A DNA stretch of 64,000 nucleotides from Anaerocolumna cellulosilytica (GTDB lineage: Bacteria > Bacillota > Clostridia > Lachnospirales > Lachnospiraceae), in contig NZ_AP023367.1 of the NCBI RefSeq assembly GCF_014218335.1, positions 4,761,001 to 4,825,000 on the forward strand, in the 5' to 3' direction. Numbering within the stretch: position 1 is the stretch's first letter; each line of letters opens with the position of its first letter. This document shows positions 45,247 to 55,114 of the stretch, piece by piece. The translations under genes were made by a program, and so were the position numbers. A model generated the notes under the pieces. That model was not told the DNA's origin and made no database searches. It saw only the letters and a list, made by a program, of their open reading frames with translations.

Positions 45247-46347
45247 TTAACTTTGTAATAAAAGCCATTGTCCATAGGCCATAAAAAATGCACCTGTTCC
45301 TTTATGGTCATCCATGACTATAGGTTCAGATAAATAATATTCTACACTTCCGTCTCTGTCCTGTCCAGGTCCAAGCCCTGCCATTTGGCAGATATCTTTT
45401 AACACTGGCTTATCTCCTTCTTTTGTCAGCTTCATATCTACAAGAGAATTCAGAATATCATTACCAATGTGCTGGTATTTTTCAGCCAATAGTACTTTTA
45501 AACGGCAGGCTTTTAAAATAGCTGCTGCAATCATGGCCGAGCCAGATGTCTCCAGATAATTCTCCTTCACGGATGGCTTGTCAATTACCTGATAAAATAG
45601 ATTCGTTTCATTGTCCATAAAGGGAAGCAGTCCACGAATGGCTTCTTTAAACAAGATACTTAATTCTTTGTAATACTCAAAAATCTGTTCTGACATTTCC
45701 TCCATAGTATCCACTAACGCAAGAACATACCACCCCATAGCACGTAGCCAGAAATTAGCCGAACGGCCTGTCTTAGCATCTGCCCAAGGCATGCTTTTTG
45801 TCTCATCATATCCATGATAATACAGTTTTTTCTCTTCATCAAATAAGAACGTTCTTACATTCTTAAACTGGTTTACGATATCCGCATAATTTTCTTTTTT
45901 TCCAAGTTTAGTCTCCCACATTATATAGAAAGGCTGTGCCATAAAAAGCCCGTCCAGCCATACCTGGTTAGGATATATCTTTTTATGCCAGAAATTACCC
46001 GACTTGGTTCTTGGATGAGACGCAATCTGTTCCTTAAGTTTTCCAATTGCGTTTAGATATTTTACGTTTTCAGTTTCCTCATAAGCGAAGAACAAAGCCC
46101 TGCCGGTACAGATACAATCTATATTATACATTTCTTTATCATAAAAAAGGATTGTTCCATCCTCTGTAATATACTCTTCTAAATAGTCTATAACAAAGTC
46201 TTTCAGATAGGGCTCCTTAAGTGTTTTATAAATCTGGATAACACCCAGCAATACACAGCCATCCTCATAATTCCATTTTTTTTTCTTAGCACTGGTAAAA
46301 TGATCGAGATAATATTTCAGATATTCTTTGATTTTTTCCTGGTTCAT
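45247..46347 (-). CDS. GH105/GH88-family unsaturated (rhamno)galacturonyl hydrolase
   Basis: This is a 366-residue enzyme from the ATG at 46347 with an alpha6/alpha6-barrel. Catalytic Asp132 lies in NQVWLDGLFMAQPF. KTGRSANFWLRAMGWYVLALVD and YLETSGSAMIAAAILKA are typical of YteR/YesR proteins. It removes the unsaturated uronic acid left by pectate or rhamnogalacturonan lyases. There is no signal peptide, so it is cytoplasmic. I prefer this start because AAAGG lies 8 nt upstream. The frame extends 33 codons further, but that part is Lys/Asn-rich and lacks an RBS. GH28 follows about 58 bp downstream. Confidence 0.92.
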   Translation of the reverse strand: MNQEKIKEYLKYYLDHFTSAKKKKWNYEDGCVLLGVIQIYKTLKEPYLKDFVIDYLEEYITEDGTILFYDKEMYNIDCICTGRALFFAYEETENVKYLNAIGKLKEQIASHPRTKSGNFWHKKIYPNQVWLDGLFMAQPFYIMWETKLGKKENYADIVNQFKNVRTFLFDEEKKLYYHGYDETKSMPWADAKTGRSANFWLRAMGWYVLALVDTMEEMSEQIFEYYKELSILFKEAIRGLLPFMDNETNLFYQVIDKPSVKENYLETSGSAMIAAAILKACRLKVLLAEKYQHIGNDILNSLVDMKLTKEGDKPVLKDICQMAGLGPGQDRDGSVEYYLSEPIVMDDHKGTGAFFMAYGQWLLLQS

Positions 46348-46523
46348 AATGTCAGCCTTTCTATTATCCATTCTATTATAATTATTTCCTTTATTATTAT
46401 AAGAAAATTGTACTACAGATTTTTGTTTTTTAAATTTTTTTTGCATCTTACAATGCTCTGTTCTATGCCTTTACATAGCATAAAGGCATCTGTCCAAGAT
46501 TTTCATGGCATATACATAATACA

Positions 46524-46573
46524 AATTCAGCTTTTGCACCTCTCTGTCTTATCAACAGTACAAAAGCTGAATT
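46524..46573 (-). other. Intercistronic hairpin after the binding-protein gene
   Basis: A 13-bp perfect stem (AATTCAGCTTTTG at 46524-46536 with CAAAAGCTGAATT at 46561-46573) has a 24-nt loop but no T tract. It lies between the binding lipoprotein and GH105 genes. Such hairpins often protect the 3' end of binding-protein mRNA and raise its level above that of downstream genes. Confidence 0.6.
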
Positions 46574-46638
46574 GTACCAGCATTAGCCCAAATCCGGACA
46601 AATGTCGTTATAATAGTTTAAATATGCGATTTATAGTA

Positions 46639-48117
46639 TTACTGATTTAATTCTCCAATAACTGTATCAAGACCAAGGTTTGCTGCTTCTTGTGCATATT
46701 TTGCAAGACCATCTTCCACAGTTGTTTTACCCATAACGATTTCAGAAATGGTAGAAGATTTTAATGCGATTAAGTCAGAGCTGATTTTTGCATAAGATTT
46801 AGATAATGGAGTGATTGTTAACTGTGCATTATCTGCCTTTAATATATCAATACTTGAATTAACTCTTGCATCATAATCAATGTTCTTGTCATTTGTGTTA
46901 AGTGGTGTTACAGCATAGAAAGGAGAAACGAATGCTTTTTCAGCAACTTCTTCAGGTTTGGAAAGCTTAGGAAGCTGGATTAATTTATCCCCTTCTTGTT
47001 TCCAGTGTAGATTTTCTACACCACTCTGGAATAATACCTGTCCTTCACCACCATCATGCATGTATTCAATAAAGTATTTGAACGCACCTTCGATATTTTT
47101 ACTTTGGCTAGAAATAGCTACTACTGCAGGTACACGCTGTAAATATTTTGTTTCTTCAATAGAAGGAAGCTGTAATATTTTTGCTTCTGGTACATTAGCC
47201 TGTACACGGTTTTCTAAGTTCTGAGCCCAAGTTCCTACCCAGTAGTTGAATACACCGATATCTCCGGCATACCATTTATCACGGCATGTAGCTGTTGTGT
47301 TAGTAATAATTTCTTGGTCAATTAAACCTTCTTTGTATGCATCCTGTAATCTCTGAAGAGCCGCCTTCATATTTTCCTGAGACATACCATCTACCCATTT
47401 ACCGTCAACCTGAGTAAATTCAGGTGTTGCATCCTGGTAGAATTCTCTTAAGTAAATAACTGCTTCATTTTCGTATAAAGAAGGTGCTGTATAAGGAATC
47501 TTATCTGGGTATTTTTCTTTAAAAGCACGTAACATATCAATAAACTCGTCATAGTTCTTAGGTGCTTCTAATCCTAACTCATCTAACCAATCCTGTCTTA
47601 CATAAGTGATAGTACCACCGCCGGCTTCTAAAGGAATACCATAGATTTTACCATTAATCGTTACAGAATCCATTAAAGCAGGATCTATCTTAGATAATAC
47701 TTCAGAGTTTTTATATAAATCTGTTAAATCAGCAAGCGCACCCTGTGCCGCATAAAAAGGAAGTTTATCCCCACCTACGCTAAATACGTCTGGTGATTTT
47801 TTAGAGGAGAAGGATAAATCCAGATTAGTATAATAATCATTCGTTGCTGTAGGACCATTATAATCAAGCTTTATGCTTGTTAATCTTTCAAATTCTTCTT
47901 TCCATTTTAATGCACCATCGTCTAAAGATATACCAACATTAATCATAAATTTAAGGTTACTTGGTTTTGCAACCTCTTCTGATTGAGCTGTTCCCGTTGT
48001 TGATGGATTCTCATTACTACTTGGAGTATCATTTTTCTTGCTACAGCCTGTAAAAGCTGAGCCAAGCATGGCAACTGTTAACCCCAATGCCATTGTTTTT
48101 ACTAACTTTCTTTTCAT
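46639..48117 (-). CDS. Extracellular solute-binding lipoprotein of an oligosaccharide ABC importer
   Basis: This 492-residue protein has a lipoprotein signal peptide (basic MKRKLVK, hydrophobic core, lipobox ending TGC with Cys25) and then a Ser/Asn/Thr-rich linker. The mature part is a family 1/LplA-type periplasmic-binding fold, with GKIYGIPLEAGGGTITYVRQDWLDELG-like ligand-lobe features (core GIPLEAGGGTITYVRQDW). It would capture oligosaccharides, probably unsaturated rhamnogalacturonan or pectin fragments judging from its neighbours, and deliver them to the two permeases encoded 37 bp upstream. The RBS is AGGAGG. No ATPase gene is present, as is usual for this transporter class. Confidence 0.93.
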   Translation of the reverse strand: MKRKLVKTMALGLTVAMLGSAFTGCSKKNDTPSSNENPSTTGTAQSEEVAKPSNLKFMINVGISLDDGALKWKEEFERLTSIKLDYNGPTATNDYYTNLDLSFSSKKSPDVFSVGGDKLPFYAAQGALADLTDLYKNSEVLSKIDPALMDSVTINGKIYGIPLEAGGGTITYVRQDWLDELGLEAPKNYDEFIDMLRAFKEKYPDKIPYTAPSLYENEAVIYLREFYQDATPEFTQVDGKWVDGMSQENMKAALQRLQDAYKEGLIDQEIITNTTATCRDKWYAGDIGVFNYWVGTWAQNLENRVQANVPEAKILQLPSIEETKYLQRVPAVVAISSQSKNIEGAFKYFIEYMHDGGEGQVLFQSGVENLHWKQEGDKLIQLPKLSKPEEVAEKAFVSPFYAVTPLNTNDKNIDYDARVNSSIDILKADNAQLTITPLSKSYAKISSDLIALKSSTISEIVMGKTTVEDGLAKYAQEAANLGLDTVIGELNQ

Positions 48118-48153
48118 ACTTATTCCTCCTAAATAATATTATATCGCTATAGG

Positions 48154-49023
48154 TTACCCTTTTACAGCCCCAATTGTAACACCTTTGACAAAGTACTTTT
48201 GTACAAAGGGATAAATCACTAAGAATGGTGTAATAACTACTACTACAATTGCACTCTTTAACATTTCTGCTGACATGGCAGATGTAGTCGGAGTACCTAC
48301 CTGTGATTCACTTAAAATCATTTCACGCAGCTTTAACTGGAAGTTCTGCCACAGTGGATCGGTAATATAAATCTGAAAGTGGAAGAAATCATTCCACATA
48401 GTTACAGCTATAAATAAGCCGATGGAGGCTAAAGCCGGTTTTGATAACGGAAGTATAATTTTCAGAAAAATTCCGATTGGCGTACAGCCATCAATTTCTG
48501 CTGCCTCAAATAATGTACCCGGTATAGATTCAAAAAAGCTCTTCATTAAGATAATATTGTATGCACTTAAGGTCAGGGGTAAAATAACTGCCCAAATCGA
48601 ATCCATTAAACCAAAAGCCTGTACTGTTAAATAAGTAGGAATCAAACCACCATTAAACATCATGGTAAAAAGTATTAATTTAACGATTAACTTCTGTCCC
48701 GGCATATCCTTTTGTGTAATAACATAAGCCGTTACGGTTACAATTAAAAGTCCCACAAAGGTTCCGACTACTGTCGTAAGTACCGATACAAAAAACGGAC
48801 GGTATAAAGATTTTGTATTAAGTATGTGCTTATAAGCTACAAGATCAATCTTTTTCGGCCATAAATTAATACCATAAGTTGCTGTCGGATCCAAAGAATC
48901 CACAATAACCTTTATAATAGGTACAATCATACAAATCATAAGTATAATTAAAAATATATAGGCAAATATTAAATAAACTGCTCTGGCTCTATGACCAGAC
49001 TTAAAGGAAAACTTATCATCCAT
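48154..49023 (-). CDS. Carbohydrate ABC permease, LplC/YtcP type
   Basis: This 289-residue permease has six predicted helices and the cytoplasmic EAA loop LFEAAEIDGCTPIGIFLKII (about residues 182-201), which docks the shared ATPase. The C-terminal FVKGVTIGAVKG is typical of LplC/YtcP-type subunits of oligosaccharide importers. It shares one base with the end of the partner permease gene (stop-start overlap at 49023), and GGGAGGG precedes its start. It forms the membrane channel with the LplB-type subunit. Confidence 0.94.
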   Translation of the reverse strand: MDDKFSFKSGHRARAVYLIFAYIFLIILMICMIVPIIKVIVDSLDPTATYGINLWPKKIDLVAYKHILNTKSLYRPFFVSVLTTVVGTFVGLLIVTVTAYVITQKDMPGQKLIVKLILFTMMFNGGLIPTYLTVQAFGLMDSIWAVILPLTLSAYNIILMKSFFESIPGTLFEAAEIDGCTPIGIFLKIILPLSKPALASIGLFIAVTMWNDFFHFQIYITDPLWQNFQLKLREMILSESQVGTPTTSAMSAEMLKSAIVVVVITPFLVIYPFVQKYFVKGVTIGAVKG

Positions 49024-49958
49024 TATATGATACCCTCCCCTTTTACCTTTTTACTAATGCGGTTAGACATACTAACCAGAACAAGGGATACTACTGATTT
49101 AAATAAACCTGCTGCCGTTGACATACCGTAATCCTGGTTGATAATACCCATACGATACACGTAGGTTCCGATAACATCTGATACACTTAATACTGAACTG
49201 TTATAAAGTACAAATATCGGTTCAAAGATATTTAATACCTTAGCAAGATTCAGAACAAATACAACTAATATTGTATTTTGAATGGAAGGCAATGTAATAT
49301 ATAGAATACGTTGTATTCTGGTTGCTCCATCAATTTTTGCTGCTTCATACATTTCCTGATCGACACCGGTTAAGGCCGCAATAAAGATAATCGTTCCCCA
49401 TCCGGTTTCTTTCCAACGGTTTATTAATAAGAAAATGACTGTCCACCAGTTTTTATCAACCATAAAATAAATGGAATCTCCGCCAAATGCCTCAATCACC
49501 TTATTAATAACACCATCCTGAGGAGATAAAAACATAGTAAATATAGAAGCTACTACAACCCAAGACAAGAAATGAGGGATATAAAGTACGGTTTGTGCAA
49601 ATTTTTTAAATTTTTTCCCGATTAAGTCATCCAGGATAACTGCCAATCCTACAGAAAAAATCATACTTAATATCAGATTGACAAAACTTAAGAATAATGT
49701 ATTACGGAAAGCCCGCCAAAATAGATTACTCGAAAATAGTGCTTTAAAATTATCCAGTCCGACAAACTCATTTGCTCCAAACAATCCCCAGTCAAAGAAA
49801 GAGATAAAAATACCAATCATCGGTATATAATTAAATATCATAAACAATAAAAATACCGGTATAAACATTACATAGAAATAGCGGTACTTGTAAAGCCGTT
49901 TTTTTAACGGAACCTTCTTCGTGGGTATCGCGGAAATGGCTGTTGTTTTCCTTGCCAT
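49023..49958 (-). CDS. Carbohydrate ABC permease, LplB/YteP type
   Basis: This 311-residue permease has a basic N-terminal tail, six helices and the EAA loop MYEAAKIDGATRIQRILYIT (about residues 206-225). NRWKETGWGTIIFIAALTG is characteristic of LplB/YteP proteins, which import pectin-derived disaccharides in the Bacillus subtilis yte system. The RBS GGAAGG lies 8 nt before the ATG. It is the first gene of the transport-degradation operon (permease, permease, binding protein, GH105, GH28). Confidence 0.93.
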   Translation of the reverse strand: MARKTTAISAIPTKKVPLKKRLYKYRYFYVMFIPVFLLFMIFNYIPMIGIFISFFDWGLFGANEFVGLDNFKALFSSNLFWRAFRNTLFLSFVNLILSMIFSVGLAVILDDLIGKKFKKFAQTVLYIPHFLSWVVVASIFTMFLSPQDGVINKVIEAFGGDSIYFMVDKNWWTVIFLLINRWKETGWGTIIFIAALTGVDQEMYEAAKIDGATRIQRILYITLPSIQNTILVVFVLNLAKVLNIFEPIFVLYNSSVLSVSDVIGTYVYRMGIINQDYGMSTAAGLFKSVVSLVLVSMSNRISKKVKGEGII

Positions 49959-50480
49959 TTGATGTACCTTCCTTTCCTTTATTTATCAGACGGGAAATAA
50001 CCGACCGATTCAACGTTATTAATTTAACATTGTTACGGAAAATAAAAAAGATACAGTATTACGAATTCATAGCACATATTTCTATTAGAATTCTAAAAAG
50101 GAACCATTTTTTAATTAAAATAGCTAAAAAGAACATATTTTTAAGTCTTATATTCGCTCTCCATTGGTAAAATATCACATCAATTACCAGTCATCAATTC
50201 ATATTTTTTACAAACTGTTTGACAATATAATATCTTTCTTACAACTTCTAACCAATACAATGCATAAGTTATACTTTTTCTTATCTTCACACTTTTTATG
50301 TCTTTTAAAAGATAATAATCGATAACCACTGCTAAAATGTCATGCATTATATCGTTTTATCTGAATTGGTAAAATTGAACAATTCCTATCATAACTAAAA
50401 TAAATTTCTAAAAATGATACCTTACATACTAACTCCTATTACATGCTGAATAAGAATATTTTTATCCAAGAAAATTAGAA
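49959..50480. other. Gene-free AT-rich control region of the pectin operon
   Basis: This stretch separates the first permease gene from the AraC-type regulator's terminator. I see no coding frame with an RBS. It should contain the operon promoter and regulator sites. The DNA is extremely AT-rich with many TTTTT tracts, and I could not single out a convincing -35/-10 pair or regulator repeat. Confidence 0.45.
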
Positions 50481-50545
50481 AAGCTTCTGTAAAACTAATG
50501 ATAAGAAGCAGACTGCGCTTCTTCCATTTCTGTTTTACAAAAGCT
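50481..50545 (-). terminator. Terminator after the AraC-family regulator gene
   Basis: The outer arms AAGCTTCTGTAAAAC (50481-50495) and GTTTTACAAAAGCT (50532-50545) enclose an inner 7-bp hairpin AAGAAGC/GCTTCTT (50503-50523). On the minus strand it runs into TTTTCTAATTTTCTT. It begins 7 bp past the regulator stop. Confidence 0.7.
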
Positions 50546-50551
50546 CTTATA

Positions 50552-52783
50552 TTATCTTTCTCTTAATTTACTCGGACTAACACCCTTTACCTTTTTAAAA
50601 GCTCTGCGGAAGGATTGTATGCTATTATAGCCTACCTGCTCCGAAATTTGTACAATGGTCAGTTTATCATCTCTTAACAGTTCACAAGCTTTATCTATTC
50701 GCAGTTTTTCAACATAATCTGCAAAATTTACACCTGCCTGTTCCTTAAATAATGTAGAAACATAACCCTCTGATATATTAAATTCAGTTCCCACCATTGC
50801 CAACCCTAAATTAGAGTCTTCATAGTTTTTATCAACATAGGATTTAATTTTTTCAGTCAGTCTGGTTCTTTTACTGATTTTATATTGCTGTAATTCGGTA
50901 CTGGCAGAAGTAAATATCTGATATAACAGCTCATAATAATTTTCACTGGGTTCTTCTCCATAATGTATGGCAAAATTATTCAAAGCATCTATACCATCCA
51001 TAATTTCTTCTGATTTTTCCAGCTTAATCAAAGTATTACTGAATCTGTTATTTAACTTTAAGAATTTGCCTCTGGTAAGTTTTCTTAGCTCAAAGTTCTC
51101 TTTTCTGGATAACTCCAAGAGATTTCTAATGTGAACACTATCACCGGATTGTACACTGCTGACTAATCTCTCTTCAAACAATTCAGGATAGTAAAAACCT
51201 GTCTGTTCTGTCATAATATCGTTATAGTACACCAGATTCTTGGTTTCAGAAGTAAAAGCTAATGCTGCCTTTGACTCCTCGCAGGCTCTCCAAAGCTCCA
51301 AAATATCCGTACAGTTATTACTGACGCCCCAAAGAGGATTGACCTTATATTCTCTGGTAATATCTTCTCTTACATAAGAAACAATGTCATCCGGTTTCAA
51401 TTCCGCCCCATAGCAAGGCAGAATCACAAGCTGCGTCAAATAATCAATTTCATAAAACCAAACATCTTCCTTGATATAGTTTTTAAGCTTCGATTGCAGA
51501 TAGTGAAAAATAATTTGAACCTCTTCAAGTGTCTGAGAATCTGTTTCATAAAAATCATTGTTACCAAAAAGGCGGAAAGCCATAACCCGATAGGAATTAG
51601 CATCCACCTTACAATTTACTTTATTTGCCAGCATCGTGAGTTCACGTTCACTGGAAAATTCTCCACGAACTAACTTATAGAGAAAGGCATATCGAAGCAA
51701 TGGCTTTTCCTTTTCAATCTCTTCCATTAACTGACGGTTATCTGTTACAATTTCAGATACCATACCGCCCAGATTTTTAAAATTTCGTTCTATATCTGTA
51801 TCGGGTATATAAACATTAAAAATTTCATTAATAGGTTTTCCCTGACGAATGCTGGTATAGCAGGCAAGACCGATACCGATTCCTACTGCCAATAATATAA
51901 GAAGATATTCGTTAAACTTTAGCTGGTTCAGCCTTTGCATGACCTGTTTTTGCTCTACTACCATAATATACTTCCAGCCATCCAGTTCGGAAGTAGTATA
52001 AATAAGCATATCATCGCCAATATCAATAAATCCTTGTTTACCGCTTAAGGTAAGTTCTGAAAAATCCGGTACACTTACCCCCTGATTTACAGAATAAAGT
52101 ATGTTACCGTTTTCCTCCTGAATAAATAACCCAACATTATTGTCAGTATCTATAAAAAGACTATTAAAATAGGACATATCCAGATTACAGATAACACCAC
52201 CATCTAGAGGTAGCCCGTCATCACCAATAATAGGCTGTATCCATTGAAAATATCCTTCATCCATCTGATAAAAAGCCTTCGAGTAAACCGTCCCTCCATA
52301 AAGTCTTTTCCACTCAGCAAGTCCTAAGGTATTACTTTTTAATATTTTATTGTAATAAAACTCTCCCTGATAGAGTGAGCCGTCTACCATATAGTAGTCG
52401 CTTCTTTGATAATATACAGCCAGATTCTTTAATAGATTGGCCGTTTTAAACTTAATTATATTCTCAATCTGGTTAATTGCATCCTTTGCATTCAGATAAA
52501 AATCTGCACTTGTATTATGATTGTTTTCTGCTACCTTCTGAACCTTTTCATTCCTAGACACTTGAAGTGCAAGGGTATGAATCTGCTTTAAGTTACTGTC
52601 GATAACACTCTTACTATGATTTAATATATTCATCTTGGATGTCTTAACATCTTCTTCTACAACTCGAAAGGAAATCTGTGCACCGATACTACATATCATC
52701 AAGGGCAACAGCATAACGAGAACATAAGAAACAATAAACTGTACGATTGAGTTATGCATATATATTTCTTTTAATTTTTTCAT
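50552..52783 (-). CDS. Membrane-anchored AraC-family transcriptional regulator
   Basis: The 743 residues start with TM1 (about 13-35), followed by an extracellular Cache-like sensor region (about 36-290) and TM2 (about 295-315). A cytoplasmic linker follows, and a C-terminal AraC double helix-turn-helix (about 640-743, with DSNLGLAMVGTEFNISEGYV and SFRRAFKKVKGVSPSKLRER). This architecture is common next to LplA/B/C-type importers in Firmicutes, where it activates the transport operon in response to external oligosaccharides. It lies upstream of the permease operon on the same strand, but is separated by a terminator and a 590-bp spacer. The signal molecule is inferred to be a pectin fragment. 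Confidence 0.9.
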   Translation of the reverse strand: MKKLKEIYMHNSIVQFIVSYVLVMLLPLMICSIGAQISFRVVEEDVKTSKMNILNHSKSVIDSNLKQIHTLALQVSRNEKVQKVAENNHNTSADFYLNAKDAINQIENIIKFKTANLLKNLAVYYQRSDYYMVDGSLYQGEFYYNKILKSNTLGLAEWKRLYGGTVYSKAFYQMDEGYFQWIQPIIGDDGLPLDGGVICNLDMSYFNSLFIDTDNNVGLFIQEENGNILYSVNQGVSVPDFSELTLSGKQGFIDIGDDMLIYTTSELDGWKYIMVVEQKQVMQRLNQLKFNEYLLILLAVGIGIGLACYTSIRQGKPINEIFNVYIPDTDIERNFKNLGGMVSEIVTDNRQLMEEIEKEKPLLRYAFLYKLVRGEFSSERELTMLANKVNCKVDANSYRVMAFRLFGNNDFYETDSQTLEEVQIIFHYLQSKLKNYIKEDVWFYEIDYLTQLVILPCYGAELKPDDIVSYVREDITREYKVNPLWGVSNNCTDILELWRACEESKAALAFTSETKNLVYYNDIMTEQTGFYYPELFEERLVSSVQSGDSVHIRNLLELSRKENFELRKLTRGKFLKLNNRFSNTLIKLEKSEEIMDGIDALNNFAIHYGEEPSENYYELLYQIFTSASTELQQYKISKRTRLTEKIKSYVDKNYEDSNLGLAMVGTEFNISEGYVSTLFKEQAGVNFADYVEKLRIDKACELLRDDKLTIVQISEQVGYNSIQSFRRAFKKVKGVSPSKLRER

Positions 52784-52892
52784 AAAACTTCACTATACCC
52801 CGTTTATAATTTCAATAGTAACAAGTAAATGAAACCCCCAGTTGCACATTTACCCTGTAACACTGATTTCATTATGCTATGAGTTTAGTGCA

Positions 52893-53573
52893 TTAGCTAA
52901 GAAGTAAATCTTCGTAAATACCCCCAAGCTTTTTAAGTCCATCAGCTATCAGCCCTGCCATAATAACGGCACCTTCATATCGTAAATGCGTATTATCATT
53001 TAATCCTTCCGGATAATTATTATATTCAGAGGCTCCAAAATTCATAAACCACTTTTTACTTCCTTCATCTCCAGTTGCTTTCAAAAGCTGTCTGCTGCTT
53101 TCACATAAATCTATTACCGGCACATTCAGTTCTTCTCCAAGGGCAAGCATTGCTTTTGGATAGTCCATATGAACCAGTTCTTTTAGACTTCCATCTTCAT
53201 CAAACAGTCTTCTATAGACTGGTGTAATTAATACAGGATGAGCACCCTTATTTTTTGCCTCCTGGATAAAGATTTTTAAATTCTCTTGAAAACTGCCAAA
53301 AGGGTCTGTATGTCTTTTTACATCCTCTTTTTCATCATTGTGACCAAACTGAATGAAGAGAAAATCATCTTTTGCCAGAGTATCTAAGATACCCTCGAGT
53401 CTTTTTTCATCAAGAAAACTTTTTGTACTTCTTCCATTTTCGGCATGATTACAAACGGTAATCTCAGGTTTTAGATATAAGTTAAATACTTGTCCAATTC
53501 CATTCTGCGGATAGGTATTAATTCTGTTATGTTTAACAGTGGAATCTCCTGCCCAATAAATATGTCTGCTCAT
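52893..53573 (-). CDS. SGNH-hydrolase, rhamnogalacturonan acetylesterase type
   Basis: The protein has 226 residues from the ATG at 53573. The SGNH blocks are clear: GDS in YWAGDSTV (Ser11), the Gly of block II in NHAENGRSTKSF, GHND in FIQFGHNDEK, and the catalytic pair D193/H196 in NDNTHL. The block II-III layout fits RhgT/YesT rhamnogalacturonan acetylesterases, which remove acetyl groups blocking the backbone. There is no signal peptide, so it would act on imported oligomers. AGAGG lies 9 nt before the chosen ATG but abuts the upstream ATG (53582), hence this start. The gene is just upstream of the AraC-type regulator. Confidence 0.88.
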   Translation of the reverse strand: MSRHIYWAGDSTVKHNRINTYPQNGIGQVFNLYLKPEITVCNHAENGRSTKSFLDEKRLEGILDTLAKDDFLFIQFGHNDEKEDVKRHTDPFGSFQENLKIFIQEAKNKGAHPVLITPVYRRLFDEDGSLKELVHMDYPKAMLALGEELNVPVIDLCESSRQLLKATGDEGSKKWFMNFGASEYNNYPEGLNDNTHLRYEGAVIMAGLIADGLKKLGGIYEDLLLS

Positions 53574-53670
53574 CTTTTTCATCCTCTTATTGATTTTGTC
53601 TTGTAAGTGTTTACATTTTACTTAAACTAGTGTAACCTATTTTATTAATTATTTCAAGATTAAAAGTCAA

Positions 53671-53696
53671 AAGGACCATGGTATTAGATGGTCCTT
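53671..53696 (-). terminator. Terminator after the FkbM gene
   Basis: A perfect 9-bp stem AAGGACCAT (53671-53679) with ATGGTCCTT (53688-53696) is followed on the minus strand by TTGACTTTTAATC. The T tract is interrupted, so strength is uncertain. It lies about 170 bp past the FkbM stop and before the esterase gene. Confidence 0.55.
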
Positions 53697-53865
53697 ATCT
53701 GTTAAAGTATACAATTTTTACTTACTTTTTATGATTATCCCTGTATAACACATTGAAATTCAAGCCTTACTCTAATGGAATAGTTAACAAAATGTACAGA
53801 ACTATAGAAATTCATATCCCTGTGTTAATAATACTTGGCTTCTATGTTCCATAATTTAATATGTT

Positions 53866-54795
53866 TTATTGTAAGGATTTTCTTTTGAATTCTTTGGGTA
53901 TACATAAAATATTAGTCGATACCGGATACTTAGCAGTCTTCCTGCTTATCGGTGATAGGGGACTGCTTACATCAAATACATCATATTTACAGGATTGTAT
54001 AAACTGTATTACAGCTTTGACGGAGGTACCACTTTTCTGTAGATATTCTTCACATACTTCAGACAGTATAACTGGCCTAAAAGTAGATAAAGTATTCCGA
54101 GCACCTTGCAGCACTAAATATTCACTTCCCTCTACATCTATCTTAAGAAAGCCTGGACTCAATTGTTTTTCTTTTACCAATGAATCCAAGGTAATGCATT
54201 TCACTTTATCCTTTATAACTCTTTCATTCTCTAGACCTGGATATTTGATATCCCCCAGGCTTGAATACTCTTCTTTCCCCTCTATGGTTTCAAGCAATGC
54301 ATCCATATTATTATTAGAAGCAGCACCCTCGAACACCTCCACCGTTTGGTTCACTTCATTTAGTAGTAGATTATACCTAAGTCGTTTAATCCCTTCCTTT
54401 GTCGGTTCTATGGCTATTACTCTGTTATTACTTGACAAATTTTTTGCAAATAAAACAGAATAAAAACCAATGTTAGCCCCTACGTCAATTACATCCTTTT
54501 TCCCATCCAAAAATTGTAGTGATAATTTTACCAGCTCCGGTTCATAGACTTTCGTAGATAATATTCGAAGAAATATATCACTTCTGGGGCATATGATAAA
54601 TTTTCCTTGAAAATCAGGTACTGTTATAACTAAATCCATTCCAACTAACTCACACAGGTTATTAACAAGTTGTTTTTGAACCTGTTGCTTCAAATGCTTT
54701 TTGATAAATAACCGCCTAAAAGTAATGGCTGGATAAAGTAATATTCGAATAAAAGAATATTTTTGAATTATTTTTTTCAGCATTGCAGATATCAT
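53866..54795 (-). CDS. FkbM-family SAM-dependent methyltransferase
   Basis: This 309-residue protein has the SAM motif VIDVGANIGFYSVLFA (about residues 102-117), the acidic second motif VIAIEPTKEGI, and the FkbM hallmark FLKIDVEGSEYLVLQGA (about 226-242). The N-terminal 50 residues are basic and partly hydrophobic and could associate with the membrane. FkbM enzymes O-methylate sugars or other small molecules. There is no glycan or antibiotic cluster nearby, so the substrate is unknown. An AAGGG-type RBS lies about 10 nt before the ATG. It is monocistronic. Confidence 0.87.
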   Translation of the reverse strand: MISAMLKKIIQKYSFIRILLYPAITFRRLFIKKHLKQQVQKQLVNNLCELVGMDLVITVPDFQGKFIICPRSDIFLRILSTKVYEPELVKLSLQFLDGKKDVIDVGANIGFYSVLFAKNLSSNNRVIAIEPTKEGIKRLRYNLLLNEVNQTVEVFEGAASNNNMDALLETIEGKEEYSSLGDIKYPGLENERVIKDKVKCITLDSLVKEKQLSPGFLKIDVEGSEYLVLQGARNTLSTFRPVILSEVCEEYLQKSGTSVKAVIQFIQSCKYDVFDVSSPLSPISRKTAKYPVSTNILCIPKEFKRKSLQ

Positions 54796-55083
54796 GTTTA
54801 TATTTCCCTTTCTTAGTAAAACTTTTATTCATGTTTTACTAACTTTCAGCCTATAATTGTTTATTATATTCCGATAGGGGATTGTAATTGATAAATAACT
54901 TGCAGAATACTAAATTTTATACTTGGTTCCTTACTAGATTTATTACATTTACATCCACTTCTTAAATACATAATGCACTTTATATTAAAATATCATTCTT
55001 AAACGTAAAACAAAGCATTCGTTCACCTAATATTAATGGTAGAAACTAGTGCCTTCTATAATCAAAGTTTATATTTGGTAATG

Positions 55084-55112
55084 AAAAACCCCTTGAAAAT
55101 CAAGGGGTTTTA
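55084..55112 (-). terminator. Terminator of tRNA-Gln
   Basis: AAAAACCCCTTG and CAAGGGGTTTT form an 11-12-bp GC-rich stem around an AAAAT loop. On the minus strand it ends in TTTTTC. It begins 3 bp beyond the tRNA 3' end. Confidence 0.9.
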
Positions 55113-55114
55113 AC

